Part shown: in pieces, positions 26,384-37,520 of the stretch | How positions within the stretch are numbered: position 1 is the first letter of the stretch | Layout of the letters: each line of letters opens with the position of its first letter | Assembly: GCF_018607995.1 (NCBI RefSeq) | Contig: NZ_JABBAL010000015.1 | Location: forward strand, 321,078 to 385,077 | Origin: Planktotalea sp. | Lineage (GTDB): Bacteria > Pseudomonadota > Alphaproteobacteria > Rhodobacterales > Rhodobacteraceae | Length of the DNA: 64,000 nucleotides | Direction of reading: 5' to 3' | Made by a program: the position numbers and the translations under genes | The notes under the pieces: model-generated | What the model was told of the DNA's origin: nothing | The model's database searches: none | What the model saw: the letters and a program-made list of their open reading frames with translations, nothing else

Positions 26384-26412
26384 TTGACTCATTCCAAAAG
26401 CATTCCTAACTA
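26384..26412 (+). promoter_or_regulatory. groESL promoter
   Basis: TTGACT (26384-26389), a 17-base spacer and TAACTA (26407-26412) form a good sigma-70 promoter. The CIRCE operator starts eight bases after the -10 box, around the expected transcription start. Confidence 0.75.
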
Positions 26413-26419
26413 TGCACCG

Positions 26420-26446
26420 TTAGCACTCGACCCCTATGAGTGCTAA
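26420..26446. promoter_or_regulatory. CIRCE operator (HrcA site) of groESL
   Basis: TTAGCACTC, nine bases, GAGTGCTAA: a perfect match to the CIRCE inverted repeat bound by the HrcA repressor. It overlaps the probable transcription start and leader of groES-groEL, so chaperonin expression rises when HrcA loses activity in heat or folding stress. hrcA is not in this window. Confidence 0.97.
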
Positions 26447-26513
26447 TGCCCCGCGAAAAGCCTCAGGGCTTGGGGACGAAATTGTAACCATTTGAGCTTA
26501 AGGAGCTGCAAAG

Positions 26514-26801
26514 ATGGCATTGAAACCACTTCACGATCGCGTGTTGGTTCGTCGTACAGAAGGCGAAGAGAAAACTGCTGGCGGATTGATTATCCCTGAT
26601 AGCGCAAAAGAAAAGCCTGCTGAGGGCGTTATCGTTGCATCTGGCGACGGCGCTCGCAAAGACAGCGGTGAGCTGATCGAAATGGCAGTCAAAGACGGCG
26701 ACCGCGTGTTGTTCGGCAAATGGTCCGGCACAGAAGTGTCGGTTGACGGCGAAGAGCTGTTGATGATGAAAGAAAGCGACGTTCTGGGAATTCTTTCCTA
26801 A
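26514..26801 (+). CDS. groES: Co-chaperonin GroES (Cpn10)
   Basis: 95-residue lid of the GroEL folding chamber. [21 protein letters not shown] is the conserved N-terminus containing the start of the mobile loop that contacts GroEL. The C-terminal hydrophobic end and length are typical. First gene of the CIRCE-controlled operon, 51 bases before groEL. Confidence 0.98.
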   Translation: MALKPLHDRVLVRRTEGEEKTAGGLIIPDSAKEKPAEGVIVASGDGARKDSGELIEMAVKDGDRVLFGKWSGTEVSVDGEELLMMKESDVLGILS

Positions 26802-26837
26802 GACGACCTTCCTGTTCATTCCTACAATCTAATTTAA

Positions 26838-28505
<1,668 letters not shown>

Positions 28506-28559
28506 GCACATTCAACTTATGTTGAATTACTAGATCAGCCTCCATACCGGAGACTAATT

Positions 28560-28588
28560 AGGGGGTCGCCTTCGGGCGGCCTCTTTTC
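28560..28588 (+). terminator. Intrinsic terminator of groESL
   Basis: GGGGGTCGCC-TTCG-GGCGGCCTC followed by TTTT: a stable stem with a tetraloop and T run, 55 bases beyond groEL. From here to 28766 no other gene is visible; the stretch should hold the desaturase promoter. Confidence 0.85.
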
Positions 28589-28766
28589 GTTTGGGTGCTT
28601 GACCAAAAAAATGAACTCAAATTGCTTCATCGCTGGTCACAAACTGGAAATGTCTTCGAATTACACCATAAATCGCGTCAAGTTTACGCAAGCGCACAAA
28701 TGCTTGTTTGCTAAACACATATATTCGCTTTATCGCAATGGAAACAAACCGAACAACGAGCCGTAG

Positions 28767-29783
28767 ATGTCCAACGATTCCCGTACTCACAATCAACGCG
28801 AAGCCCGCGAATGGGTTTCCGTCCTCGCTAAGTACCGCGAACCAAACACATTGCGCAGTAGCTATGAACTTGGTGTGAGCGTGATTCCTTTCGTCGCTCT
28901 CTGGGCCGCGGCCTGTTACATGGCATCGTTCAGCTATACGGCTGCCTTTTTCATTGCCCTATTGAACGGTGGTTTTCTGTTGCGCATGTTCTGCATTCAG
29001 CACGATTGTGGACACGGCTCTTTCTTCGACAATCGCACTTTGAGCGATTGGGTTGGACGGGTCTTGGGCGTGTTCACATTGACCCCTTATGATGTTTGGC
29101 GCCGCACGCATTCGATCCATCATAGCCACGCGGGTGATCTTGATCACCGTGGCATTGGCGATGTGATGACGTTGACGGTTGAAGAATATTACGCGCGCGC
29201 ACCGTTCAAGCGTTTCATGTATCGCCTTTATCGTCATCCGGCCGTTATGTTTGGTCTTGGGCCGAGTTATTTGTTCGTCTTGCAGAACCGTTTACCGCTT
29301 GGCCTGATGTCGCAAGGTAAGAAATATTGGATTTCTGCGATGGGAACCAATGCCGCAATGGCGTTTGTGGTATTTCTGATCGTGTTCTTTGGTGGCTGGC
29401 AAGCCCTTGTCTTTGTCACGCTCCCAACTGTTCTTTTGGCCGCCTCCGTTGGGGTTTGGCTGTTTTATGTGCAGCATCAGTTCGAAGAAACGCACTGGAA
29501 GAATACCGAAGACTGGAAATTGCACGAAGCCGCGCTCGAAGGCAGTTCGCACTATGATTTGCCCGTTGTTCTACGCTGGTTCACCGCAAACATCGGTATC
29601 CACCACGTGCACCACCTTTATAGTCGCATCCCGTTTTATCATCTTACGGATGTGCTGCGCGATAACGAAGAGCTCGTTCATTGCGGCCGCATGACCCTAC
29701 GCCAAAGCCTACGGTGCGCGCGTTTGGATCTTTGGGATGCGTCCAAGAACCGTCTCGTTTCGTTCAAAGAAGCCCATAGTTGA
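28767..29783 (+). CDS. Membrane fatty acid desaturase
   Basis: 338-residue acyl-lipid desaturase/hydroxylase family protein. All three histidine boxes for the di-iron centre are present: HDCGH (about residue 79), HSIHHSH (about 114) and HHVHH (about 278), with paired membrane helices between them. Such enzymes introduce double bonds into membrane acyl chains, often in cold adaptation. It is a single gene with its own upstream region after the groESL terminator. Chain and position specificity cannot be told. Confidence 0.9.
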   Translation: MSNDSRTHNQREAREWVSVLAKYREPNTLRSSYELGVSVIPFVALWAAACYMASFSYTAAFFIALLNGGFLLRMFCIQHDCGHGSFFDNRTLSDWVGRVLGVFTLTPYDVWRRTHSIHHSHAGDLDHRGIGDVMTLTVEEYYARAPFKRFMYRLYRHPAVMFGLGPSYLFVLQNRLPLGLMSQGKKYWISAMGTNAAMAFVVFLIVFFGGWQALVFVTLPTVLLAASVGVWLFYVQHQFEETHWKNTEDWKLHEAALEGSSHYDLPVVLRWFTANIGIHHVHHLYSRIPFYHLTDVLRDNEELVHCGRMTLRQSLRCARLDLWDASKNRLVSFKEAHS

Positions 29784-29895
29784 CATCCACGTAGGGTTCT
29801 CACATTTTGACCGCTAAGGGGCTCGCGAACACCCCGTGAGGCTCCGGCCAAAGTTTCGCGTCCTGAATTAACCCCCAACCATGGGAGGACGCGAC

Positions 29896-30702
29896 ATGAC
29901 CGCTCCTAATACTATGAAGCGCGCGCAGCTTGCGCGGCTGATCGGAACACCTGATGCCCCTGCGCTTGTTGATGTTTGTATCGATGAAGACTTTGCGCAA
30001 GATCCCAGACTTATCCCAACGTCGTTTCGCCATCCTTTCAAGCAGATCGAAGAATTGCTGCCCAATCTGCAAGGACGCAAAACGGTTGTGATTTGCCAAA
30101 AGGGCAAGAAACTGTCGCAAGGGGTAATGGCGCTGTTACGCACACAGGGCGTGTACGCGGAGGTATTGGAAGGCGGCATTTTCGGTTGGCGTGACTTTGG
30201 TGGGACACTGCTTAGCGCAGATCGCTTGCCCGCACGTGGCGGGCTTTGGGTCACACGACACCGCCCCAAAGTTGATCGCATAGCGTGCCCGTGGTTGATC
30301 CGGCGTTTCATTGATCCTGATGCCCGTTTTTTGTTTGTGGCCCCGTCCGAAGTGCTAGCGGTTGCAGAAAAGTTCAATGCAACCCCATTTGACGTGGAGG
30401 GTGCTGAGCTAAGTCATCACAACAATACATGTAGTTTCGATGCGATGCTTGCATGTTTTGGCCTCGATCATTCTGCGTTGCGCGCGATGGCGGCTGTCAT
30501 TCGCGCGGCAGAAGGCACACCACAAGCGAGGGCACCCGAAGCAGCTGGTCTACTTGCCATTTCGCTTGGACTATCGCGCATGTACCGCGACGATCTTGAG
30601 CAATTAGAAGCAGCGATACCGCTCTATGATGCGCTTTATCGGTGGGCACGAGATGCTCAGGGCGAGACCCACGACTGGGCCGCGCATGGAGGCACCGCAT
30701 GA
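29896..30702 (+). CDS. Rhodanese-ChrB fusion, chromate resistance protein
   Basis: 268-residue two-domain protein. Residues about 10-110 form a rhodanese-like domain with a cysteine in the active loop (VVICQKGKKLSQG). The rest is a ChrB C-terminal domain (TRHRPKVDRIACPWLIRRFI, then FDVEGAELSHHNNTCSFDAM). ChrB proteins support ChrA-mediated chromate resistance or its regulation. The start is set by GGAGG seven bases upstream. It overlaps chrA by four bases (ATGA), so both act together. Confidence 0.85.
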   Translation: MTAPNTMKRAQLARLIGTPDAPALVDVCIDEDFAQDPRLIPTSFRHPFKQIEELLPNLQGRKTVVICQKGKKLSQGVMALLRTQGVYAEVLEGGIFGWRDFGGTLLSADRLPARGGLWVTRHRPKVDRIACPWLIRRFIDPDARFLFVAPSEVLAVAEKFNATPFDVEGAELSHHNNTCSFDAMLACFGLDHSALRAMAAVIRAAEGTPQARAPEAAGLLAISLGLSRMYRDDLEQLEAAIPLYDALYRWARDAQGETHDWAAHGGTA

Positions 30703-31934
30703 CTCCACTATCAGATTTGGTGCGCACATTTGGCAAGATAGGCTGCCTGTCATTCGGAGGTCCAGCTGCGCAAATCGCCTTGATGCACAAAGAACTGGTC
30801 GACAGCCGGAAATGGCTGAGTGAACAGGATTTCTTGTCGGGTTTGTCATTCTGCATGTTACTTCCCGGACCAGAAGCGATGCAATTGGCAACCTATTCAG
30901 GCTGGCGCTTGAGGGGCACCTTGGGTGGCCTTATCGCAGGACTTTTGTTCGTGTTGCCCGGCGCGCTGGTGATCCTCGCCCTTGGCGCGATCTATGTGGC
31001 TTACGGCGACGTTCCCGTCGTGCAAACACTGTTCTTGGGCGTGAAGGCCGCAGTACTTGCGATCGTTCTTGAAGCGCTCATCAAAGTTGCGAAACGGGCG
31101 TTTAAGTCAGGTCTACATTGGGCCTTAGCCATCGCGAGTTTTATCGCCATCTTCGTCTTTGCCTTGCCGTTTCCGGCCGTCATCGGCGTGGCGGCTTTGA
31201 TAGGGTATCTGACCACACCAAAAGCGTCGCATGTTTCGACACCCCGCGTCCCGGTTACACAAACTGCGATGACGATTCTGATCTGGCTCACAATTTGGTG
31301 GGGGCCGATCTTGTTTCTGGGCTTCATCATAGGTCAAGATTTCCTATTCCAGCTAGCGATCTTCTTTTCCAAACTCGCGACTGTCACCTTTGGCGGCGCC
31401 TATGCAGTTTTGGCCTTTATGGGGCAAGAAGTGGTGCAAAATCTCAATTGGATCAGTGCGGATGAGATGATCGACGGTCTTGGGCTAGCCGAAACCACAC
31501 CCGGCCCACTGATCTTGGTGACCCAATTCGTGGGGTTTCTGGCAGGTTCTAATACGGGTGGCACCGGCTTGGCCGTGCTTGCGGCCTGTGTCACGCTCTG
31601 GGCAACGTTCATTCCGTGCTTCTTGTGGATTTTCGCGGGCGCGCCCTACATTGCATGGATCTCTGCGCAGCCACGTCTGAGCGGTGCGCTATCTGCGATC
31701 ACGGCGGCTGTCGTAGGAGTGATCGCGAACCTCTCGATCTGGTTCGCTTTGAATGTCATATTCGCAGATGTTGAACGCGCGACCTATGGTTGGGTCCCTG
31801 ATCTTTTTACCTTGAATTGGCGCGCTTTAGTGTTGAGCCTTGTAGCCGCAATTTTGCTGTTAAGACTGCATATTGGCTTACTCAAGGTGCTTGCAATATC
31901 TGCGTTACTGGCATTGGGCGTGTCTTGGATATGA
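30699..31934 (+). CDS. chrA: Chromate transporter ChrA
   Basis: 411-residue membrane transporter of the CHR superfamily, long form with two homologous halves. The first half has FGKIGCLSFGGPAAQIALMH and FCMLLPGPEAMQLATYSGW, the second FSKLATVTFGGAYAVLAFMGQE and GLAETTPGPLILVTQFVGF; these G-G-P and T-P-G-P motifs define the family. It expels chromate, driven by ion gradients. Start fixed by the ATGA overlap with the ChrB-like gene. Sulfate or other oxyanions remain possible substrates. Confidence 0.93.
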   Translation: MTPLSDLVRTFGKIGCLSFGGPAAQIALMHKELVDSRKWLSEQDFLSGLSFCMLLPGPEAMQLATYSGWRLRGTLGGLIAGLLFVLPGALVILALGAIYVAYGDVPVVQTLFLGVKAAVLAIVLEALIKVAKRAFKSGLHWALAIASFIAIFVFALPFPAVIGVAALIGYLTTPKASHVSTPRVPVTQTAMTILIWLTIWWGPILFLGFIIGQDFLFQLAIFFSKLATVTFGGAYAVLAFMGQEVVQNLNWISADEMIDGLGLAETTPGPLILVTQFVGFLAGSNTGGTGLAVLAACVTLWATFIPCFLWIFAGAPYIAWISAQPRLSGALSAITAAVVGVIANLSIWFALNVIFADVERATYGWVPDLFTLNWRALVLSLVAAILLLRLHIGLLKVLAISALLALGVSWI

Positions 31935-31947
31935 AGGTGATTGGGTT

Positions 31948-32787
31948 ATGAAGGTGTTTTGGTTGGTCGCGTTGACGATGACGGCTTTTGCGTTCAACTC
32001 GATCCTGAACCGGCTGGCGCTTTCGCCGGGTGACACGGGACCCGCAAGCTACGCAGCCATCCGCCTTTTGTCGGGTGCGCTGTTGTTGGGATTGCTAATA
32101 TGGATAAGACAAGACACGCGCCCCAAATTGAACCGACACGCGGTCTGGAGCGCGAGCATGCTCACTCTCTACGCACTTGCTTTTTCCTATGCCTACATCA
32201 CTTTGCCAACCGGCGCAGGCGCGTTGATATTATTCGGCGGTGTGCAGGTGATGTCCTTTGCAGTGACTTTGATGCGGGGCCAGAAGATTGGGCCGCTTAG
32301 TTGGCTTGGGGCCACGTTGGCCTTCGCAGGGCTATGCTATTTGCTCTGGCCTGATCAAAGCGCAGTGCTCGATAAAACGGGGGCGGGCTTGATGTTGATC
32401 TCCGCGCTTGGTTGGACGTTTTACACACTTGCAGGCGCGCGCAGCACGGATCCGATTGGCGCGACCAGCTTGGCGTTTATCCTTGCAGCACCCGTGGGCA
32501 TTCTGGTTTGGCTGATCTTACCCGACGCGATCAGCTGGCGCGGCGCAGCTCTCGCGACTCTTTCTGGTGCGGTCACATCCGGCATGGGCTACGCACTGTG
32601 GTACAAGGTTTTACCATCGATCAGCATGCCGACCGCATCAGTTGCGCAACTCACCGTGCCAGTCATCGCAGCACTTGGCGGGGCAGTGTTGTTGGGTGAA
32701 GCACTGTCCTTGCGCTTTTTGATCGCAACATTGTTCGTGCTGTGCGGTGTGGGTCTGACGATTTATGCACAAGCGCGCAAGGCATAA
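31948..32787 (+). CDS. EamA/DMT family transporter
   Basis: 279-residue drug/metabolite exporter-type protein with about ten predicted helices. The start (VFWLVALTMTAFAFNSILNRLAL) and the repeated second half (MPTASVAQLTVPVIAALGGAVLLGE) are characteristic of EamA proteins. It follows chrA by 13 bases in the same direction and is likely in that operon, but its substrate is unknown. Confidence 0.88.
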   Translation: MKVFWLVALTMTAFAFNSILNRLALSPGDTGPASYAAIRLLSGALLLGLLIWIRQDTRPKLNRHAVWSASMLTLYALAFSYAYITLPTGAGALILFGGVQVMSFAVTLMRGQKIGPLSWLGATLAFAGLCYLLWPDQSAVLDKTGAGLMLISALGWTFYTLAGARSTDPIGATSLAFILAAPVGILVWLILPDAISWRGAALATLSGAVTSGMGYALWYKVLPSISMPTASVAQLTVPVIAALGGAVLLGEALSLRFLIATLFVLCGVGLTIYAQARKA

Positions 32788-32851
32788 GCGGTGACATGCC
32801 AATCGTGACAAACCTCTTTAGTCCTTATGCAAAAGTCCCTAACTAAGAAAG

Positions 32852-33598
32852 ATGTTCAGATACGCGCTCGCCTTTGCACTTTGCCCGATTTCCGCTGCAG
32901 CGGACTGCGTTGTGCTGTTACATGGCCTCGCGCGTACGGAGTCTTCCTTTGCCTTGATGGAACAAGTTCTGCGCGAACGCGGCTTTGACGCGGTGCGTCC
33001 AGGCTATCCGTCAACGAAAGCCACAGTGCAAACTTTAGTCGATATCACCCTGCCAGAAGCGGTGGAGGAATGTGGTGACCAAACAGTTCATTTTGTGACC
33101 CACTCTATGGGGGGCATTTTGCTGCGCGAATGGTTGCAAGACAATCGACCGGAAAACTTGGGTCGGGTCGTTATGCTGGCCCCGCCAAACAATGGCAGCG
33201 AGATTGTAGATGTGTTGGGTGATTTCGATGCGTTTGGCTGGTTCAACGGCCCCGCTGGGATGCAGCTTGGGACAGGGGCAGACAGTCTGCCAAATCGCCT
33301 GCCTTTGGCTGATTTTGAGCTTGGTATTATCGCTGGAGATCAATCGCTTAACCCGTTTTTCTCGGCGATACTTGAAGGGCCGGATGATGGTAAGGTTTCA
33401 GTGGCCTCAACGAAGCTCAAGGGTATGAAAGCGCATATTACATTACCTGTGACCCATACGTTTATGATGAATAATTTTCGGGTGATGGCGGAAGCCATTT
33501 TGTTCCTTGAGAACGGCGCTTTTGACCCTGATCTCGATTGGCGTGATGTAGTGTCCACGGCGATCCAAGAATTGGCAGATCGCGATGAAACCCGTTGA
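32852..33598 (+). CDS. Secreted alpha/beta-hydrolase (lipase/esterase)
   Basis: 248-residue hydrolase with a short signal peptide (cleavage likely after ISAAA, residue about 18). [14 protein letters not shown] is the oxyanion-hole region and VTHSMGG (about residue 85) the nucleophile elbow G/T-x-S-x-G. Histidine is available in LPVTHTFMM near the C-terminus. Resembles small extracytoplasmic lipases of the PGAP1/EstA type. Its end overlaps phnM by 14 bases. Confidence 0.82.
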   Translation: MFRYALAFALCPISAAADCVVLLHGLARTESSFALMEQVLRERGFDAVRPGYPSTKATVQTLVDITLPEAVEECGDQTVHFVTHSMGGILLREWLQDNRPENLGRVVMLAPPNNGSEIVDVLGDFDAFGWFNGPAGMQLGTGADSLPNRLPLADFELGIIAGDQSLNPFFSAILEGPDDGKVSVASTKLKGMKAHITLPVTHTFMMNNFRVMAEAILFLENGAFDPDLDWRDVVSTAIQELADRDETR

Positions 33599-34736
33599 AC
33601 TGACGCTGGAGCGCGGCGAAATTCTTTTGGGATCAGAGCTGACACAAGAGCCGCTATCACTAGGCGGTGGCCTTATCGTTGAACATGCGAGCAAACGGCG
33701 TGTTAATGCGCTCGGGTTTCGCATTCTTCCGGGTATCGTTGATATTCACGGTGATGGTTTCGAGCGGCATTTAGCCCCGCGACGCGGTGCGATGACGGAT
33801 ATGCATGCGGGATTAGCTTCTGCAGAGGCGGATCTTGCAAGTAACGGGATCTCGACCGCCATTATGGCGCAGTTTTATAGCTGGGAAGGTGGGCTGCGAT
33901 CGCCCGAATTTGCCAGCAAGTTTCTTGATGCTTTGGAGCACACGCGAGGGGAGCAGCTGACCGATATGCGTGCCCAATTGCGCATTGAGACACACATGAT
34001 TGATGACTACCCAAAGATTCTGGAGATGATAACAGCGCATGACATCGGTTATGCTGTGTTCAACGATCACATCCCACACAAACGACTGGAAGAGGGGCGC
34101 AAGCCACCGCGTTTGACGGGGACCGCGTTGAAAAGCGGGCGTAGCCCCGAGGCGCATTTGGCTTTGATGAAAGCGCTGCATGAGCGGCGCACCGAAGTTC
34201 CTGCTGCGTTGTCAGAATTTTCCAAGAGCCTGCATTCCAAAGGATGTTTACTTGGCAGTCACGATGATCGCAGCGCTGAAGGCCGTGCGGATTTCCAAGC
34301 GATGGGCGCTCATATTTCCGAGTTTCCAGAAACGCGCGAAGCAGCGCAAGCGGCGCGTGACACGGGTGGGCAGATCATTCTAGGCGCACCCAATGTGATG
34401 CGCGGGGGTAGCCATGCGGGCAATGTGTCCGCGCTGGATTTGATCCGTGATGGACTCTGTGATGCTTTGGCGTCCGACTATCATTATCCGGCTTTGCGCC
34501 AATCTGTCTGCAAGCTGGTAAAGCAGGATGCGTGTGACTTTCCAACCGCGTGGGGCCTGTTGTCCACAGGACCTGCACGGGTTTTAGGGCTTGCAGATCG
34601 CGGCAGCATTTCGACAGGTTTGCGCGCGGATATTGTCGTGGAAGAGATCGCAACAGCGCGCATTGCAGCGACGATGTCAGGGGGGCACTTCACATATTTG
34701 CAAGGCGAGTTTGCAGCACGCCTTCTCGCGGATTAA
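33585..34736 (+). CDS. phnM: PhnM-type alpha-D-ribose 1-methylphosphonate 5-triphosphate diphosphatase
   Basis: 383-residue amidohydrolase-fold protein. [19 protein letters not shown] provides the first metal histidines, followed by [22 protein letters not shown] and [13 protein letters not shown], the PhnM signature series. In the C-P lyase pathway PhnM removes pyrophosphate from the ribosyl-phosphonate triphosphate. No other phn gene is in this window, so either the rest lies elsewhere or this copy has another substrate. It overlaps the lipase upstream and shares its stop region with convergent sua5. Confidence 0.9.
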   Translation: MKPVELTLERGEILLGSELTQEPLSLGGGLIVEHASKRRVNALGFRILPGIVDIHGDGFERHLAPRRGAMTDMHAGLASAEADLASNGISTAIMAQFYSWEGGLRSPEFASKFLDALEHTRGEQLTDMRAQLRIETHMIDDYPKILEMITAHDIGYAVFNDHIPHKRLEEGRKPPRLTGTALKSGRSPEAHLALMKALHERRTEVPAALSEFSKSLHSKGCLLGSHDDRSAEGRADFQAMGAHISEFPETREAAQAARDTGGQIILGAPNVMRGGSHAGNVSALDLIRDGLCDALASDYHYPALRQSVCKLVKQDACDFPTAWGLLSTGPARVLGLADRGSISTGLRADIVVEEIATARIAATMSGGHFTYLQGEFAARLLAD

Positions 34737-35665
34737 CGCGGAGCAGCGGCGCGACGCAGGCGATCATTGATCGCTGCACCAAGGCCAGTTTCAGGGATCG
34801 GCGCAACCGCAATGCGCGTGCCTTCCATCGCATCAAGCAGATGCAAATGGCCAAACAGATTGGCGGCGGCTTCGATCAGATTACCGCTTTCAGACAGGTT
34901 TAAGTCACAGGCCATCTTGCCGAAGCCCAAAGTTTTCTCACCGTTCTGCCAGTCTTCCACATTCAATAGTACACTCGCGCTAGGCGCGTAGTGAGAGGCG
35001 AGCTGACCAGGCGCAGAAATTTCCCCGCTCACAGGGGTAGCAAGTTCAACGCCAAGGCGTTCCTCAATGGTCTCGCGTGAAGCACCTCCTGCGCGCAAAA
35101 GCGTGGGATGATCAATTAGACCAACAATTGTCGACTCCACCCCAACCGCACAGGCACCTCCATCTAAAACAGCCGCAATCTTGCCATCTAGACCAGAAAA
35201 CACGTGCTCTGGTGTTGTGGGACTAATGCGCCCGGATGGATTGGCCGAAGGCGCTGCAATTGGACCGCCAAACGCATGCAGTAGGTCTTGTGCAAGATGT
35301 CCCGCCGGCACGCGAAGGGCGACGCTCTCCAAGCCCGCAGTCACCAAGTCACTCAAGCCTGCATGTTTGCGCAGGGGCAAAACAAGTGACACAGGGCCGG
35401 GCCAAAATGCATCCGCAAGGCGCTGTGCTGTGTCGGACCAAACCCCAAAAGTTCGCGCAGCATCCGCATCCGCTACATGAACGATCAATGGATTGAAACT
35501 GGGCCGACCCTTGGCTGCGTAGATTTTGGCAACGGCTTCACCATCGCGCGCATCTGCACCGAGACCGTACACAGTCTCAGTGGGGAAGGCGACGAGCTTG
35601 CCGTCCGACAGTAACCCCGCCGCGCGCGCGATATCGCTGAAATTGGAGCTTAGCAGTTCAGTCAC
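34733..35665 (-). CDS. sua5: L-threonylcarbamoyladenylate synthase (Sua5)
   Basis: 310-residue enzyme forming threonylcarbamoyl-AMP for tRNA t6A synthesis. The YrdC domain occupies about residues 8-200 (LVAFPTETVYGLGADA; KGRPSFNPLIVHV; APSANPSGRISPTTPEHV) and a C-terminal Sua5 domain follows (PGQLASHYAPSA about residue 220). The long Sua5 form is typical of this order. It supplies TsaB/TsaD; tsaB is at 5.8 kb. Confidence 0.95.
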   Translation of the reverse strand: MTELLSSNFSDIARAAGLLSDGKLVAFPTETVYGLGADARDGEAVAKIYAAKGRPSFNPLIVHVADADAARTFGVWSDTAQRLADAFWPGPVSLVLPLRKHAGLSDLVTAGLESVALRVPAGHLAQDLLHAFGGPIAAPSANPSGRISPTTPEHVFSGLDGKIAAVLDGGACAVGVESTIVGLIDHPTLLRAGGASRETIEERLGVELATPVSGEISAPGQLASHYAPSASVLLNVEDWQNGEKTLGFGKMACDLNLSESGNLIEAAANLFGHLHLLDAMEGTRIAVAPIPETGLGAAINDRLRRAAAPR

Positions 35666-35798
35666 AAAGGAGGATCCTTGCTTTGACGTTGCGTTTCGAT
35701 TGCGAGGCCCGTCCTTGGATTTGTAGGTATACGCAGGCTCGTGATGGAATACGTATCATTATCGCGCTTGTAAATTACATTGAAGAGAGACAACAGAC

Positions 35799-37520
35799 AT
35801 GTCCTATCGCGCTCCGCTTTCCGAGTATCAGTTCCTCTTTGATCACGTTGTGAACTATAGCGAGATCGCCGCGCAAGACTGCTTTGAGTATGCGACAAAC
35901 GACGTTGTAGCCGCAGTTTTAAACGAAGCGGGACATCTAAGTGCAGGCAAGATTGCACCGTTGAACCGCAATGGCGATCTGACACCTGCGTATTTGGAAA
36001 ATGGCGTTGTGCGCACCTCGCCGGGGTTCGCGGATGGATTTAAGGCGATTGCTGAGGGCGGCTGGATTGGCATGTCCGCGCAGCCTGAATTTGGCGGCAT
36101 GGGTCTGCCAATGACGGTGACAACGGCTGTGAACGAAATGATGGCGGGGGCCTGTTTGTCGCTGCAACTCGCGCCGCTGATGTCGCAAGGCCAGATCGAA
36201 GCGTTGGAGCATCACGCCTCTGATGAACTGAAAGCGCTTTATCTACCGAAACTGATCTCGGGTGAGTGGACAGGCACAATGAATCTTACGGAGCCTCAAG
36301 CGGGCAGCGATGTGGGCGCGCTAAGCTCAAAGGCTGAACCCAATGGCGACGGCAGTTTCAGCGTGACAGGTCAGAAGATCTACATCAGCTGGGGCGATCA
36401 TGATGTGGCCGAGAACGTCTGCCATCTGGTCCTCGCGCGTTTGCCTGACGGGGTAGCGGGAACGAAGGGTATCAGCCTGTTCTTGGTGCCGAAATACCTA
36501 CCCGACGATGCGGGCAATCCCAGTGAAACGAATACGCTCAAAGTTGTCAGTTTGGAGCATAAAATGGGCCTGCATGGCAGCCCGACCGCTGTAATGCAAT
36601 TTGATGGCGCGAAAGGCTGGCTTGTTGGACCCGAAGGGGGCGGCATGCGGGCGATGTTCACGATGATGAACAATGCGCGTTTGGGTGTTGGTGGTCAGGG
36701 TATTGGTGCGGCTGAGGGTGCTTTGCAAAAGGCTATGGTCTACGCGGGCGAGCGAAAACAAGGGCGCCGCCCGATTGAAAACGGCACGGGCACAATTATC
36801 GACCACGCGGACGTGCGCCGCATGTTGGCTGTGATGAAGGCTGATGTTTTCGCAGCGCGCGCGATTGCGTTAATGTGTGCAGCAGCGATTGATATGCAGA
36901 GCGCGACAGGCTCAACTGGGTGGGGCGCACGGGCTGCATTTCTTACGCCAATTGCCAAAGCGTTCGGTACAGAAACAGGAATGCGCGTGTCCGAAATGGG
37001 TGTGCAAGTGCATGGCGGCATGGGTTTCATCGAAGAAACGGGCGCGGCGCAGTTCTACCGCGATGTGCGCGTCACGGCGATTTACGAGGGCACAAACGGC
37101 ATCCAAGCGATGGATTTGGTCGCTCGCAAATTGATGGATGGCGGGGATGCGGCGTTCGCTTTGCTGGACGAGGTCGAACAATTCACCGAGGCCTCGCGCG
37201 AGGCTTGCCCAGCCTTGGCGGAACCGCTTTGGGATGCCACCGAAAACCTACGCCAGACCACGGAGTGGATGCTGGCGCAAGATGCGCTGAATGCGCGCTT
37301 TGCGGGGGCCGTGCCTTACCTGAAAGCTTTCGCACGGGTCCTTGGGGGCTATGTGCATTTGAAAGCCGCAATGGCCGAGCAGGGCAAAGGTTCGCGCACC
37401 AAACTTGCGACGGTGTATATAGCGCGATTGCTGTCAGAGCACGTCAGTTTGCTTAGCGAAGCGCGTGTTGGTGATAGCGATCTCTATGCGCTTAGCGCTG
37501 ATGAATTGGCCGCGGTGTGA
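35799..37520 (+). CDS. Acyl-CoA dehydrogenase, long form (DmdC-like)
   Basis: 573-residue flavoprotein of the extended acyl-CoA dehydrogenase type (about 200 residues longer than classic FadE-type cores). It has EPQAGSDVGAL with the FAD-binding T-E-P-x-A-G-S-D motif (about residue 165), the C-terminal MGVQVHGGMGFIEET and the catalytic-glutamate region IYEGTNGIQAMDL. The long form includes 3-methylmercaptopropionyl-CoA dehydrogenase (DmdC) of the DMSP demethylation pathway and other short- or branched-chain enzymes; sequence reading alone cannot decide. Next gene starts in its stop codon. Confidence 0.87.
   Translation: MSYRAPLSEYQFLFDHVVNYSEIAAQDCFEYATNDVVAAVLNEAGHLSAGKIAPLNRNGDLTPAYLENGVVRTSPGFADGFKAIAEGGWIGMSAQPEFGGMGLPMTVTTAVNEMMAGACLSLQLAPLMSQGQIEALEHHASDELKALYLPKLISGEWTGTMNLTEPQAGSDVGALSSKAEPNGDGSFSVTGQKIYISWGDHDVAENVCHLVLARLPDGVAGTKGISLFLVPKYLPDDAGNPSETNTLKVVSLEHKMGLHGSPTAVMQFDGAKGWLVGPEGGGMRAMFTMMNNARLGVGGQGIGAAEGALQKAMVYAGERKQGRRPIENGTGTIIDHADVRRMLAVMKADVFAARAIALMCAAAIDMQSATGSTGWGARAAFLTPIAKAFGTETGMRVSEMGVQVHGGMGFIEETGAAQFYRDVRVTAIYEGTNGIQAMDLVARKLMDGGDAAFALLDEVEQFTEASREACPALAEPLWDATENLRQTTEWMLAQDALNARFAGAVPYLKAFARVLGGYVHLKAAMAEQGKGSRTKLATVYIARLLSEHVSLLSEARVGDSDLYALSADELAAV

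Noticed and set aside
30642-30698. Upstream extension of chrA
   Set aside because: It lies within the ChrB-like gene in another frame; ATGA coupling at 30699 is clear.
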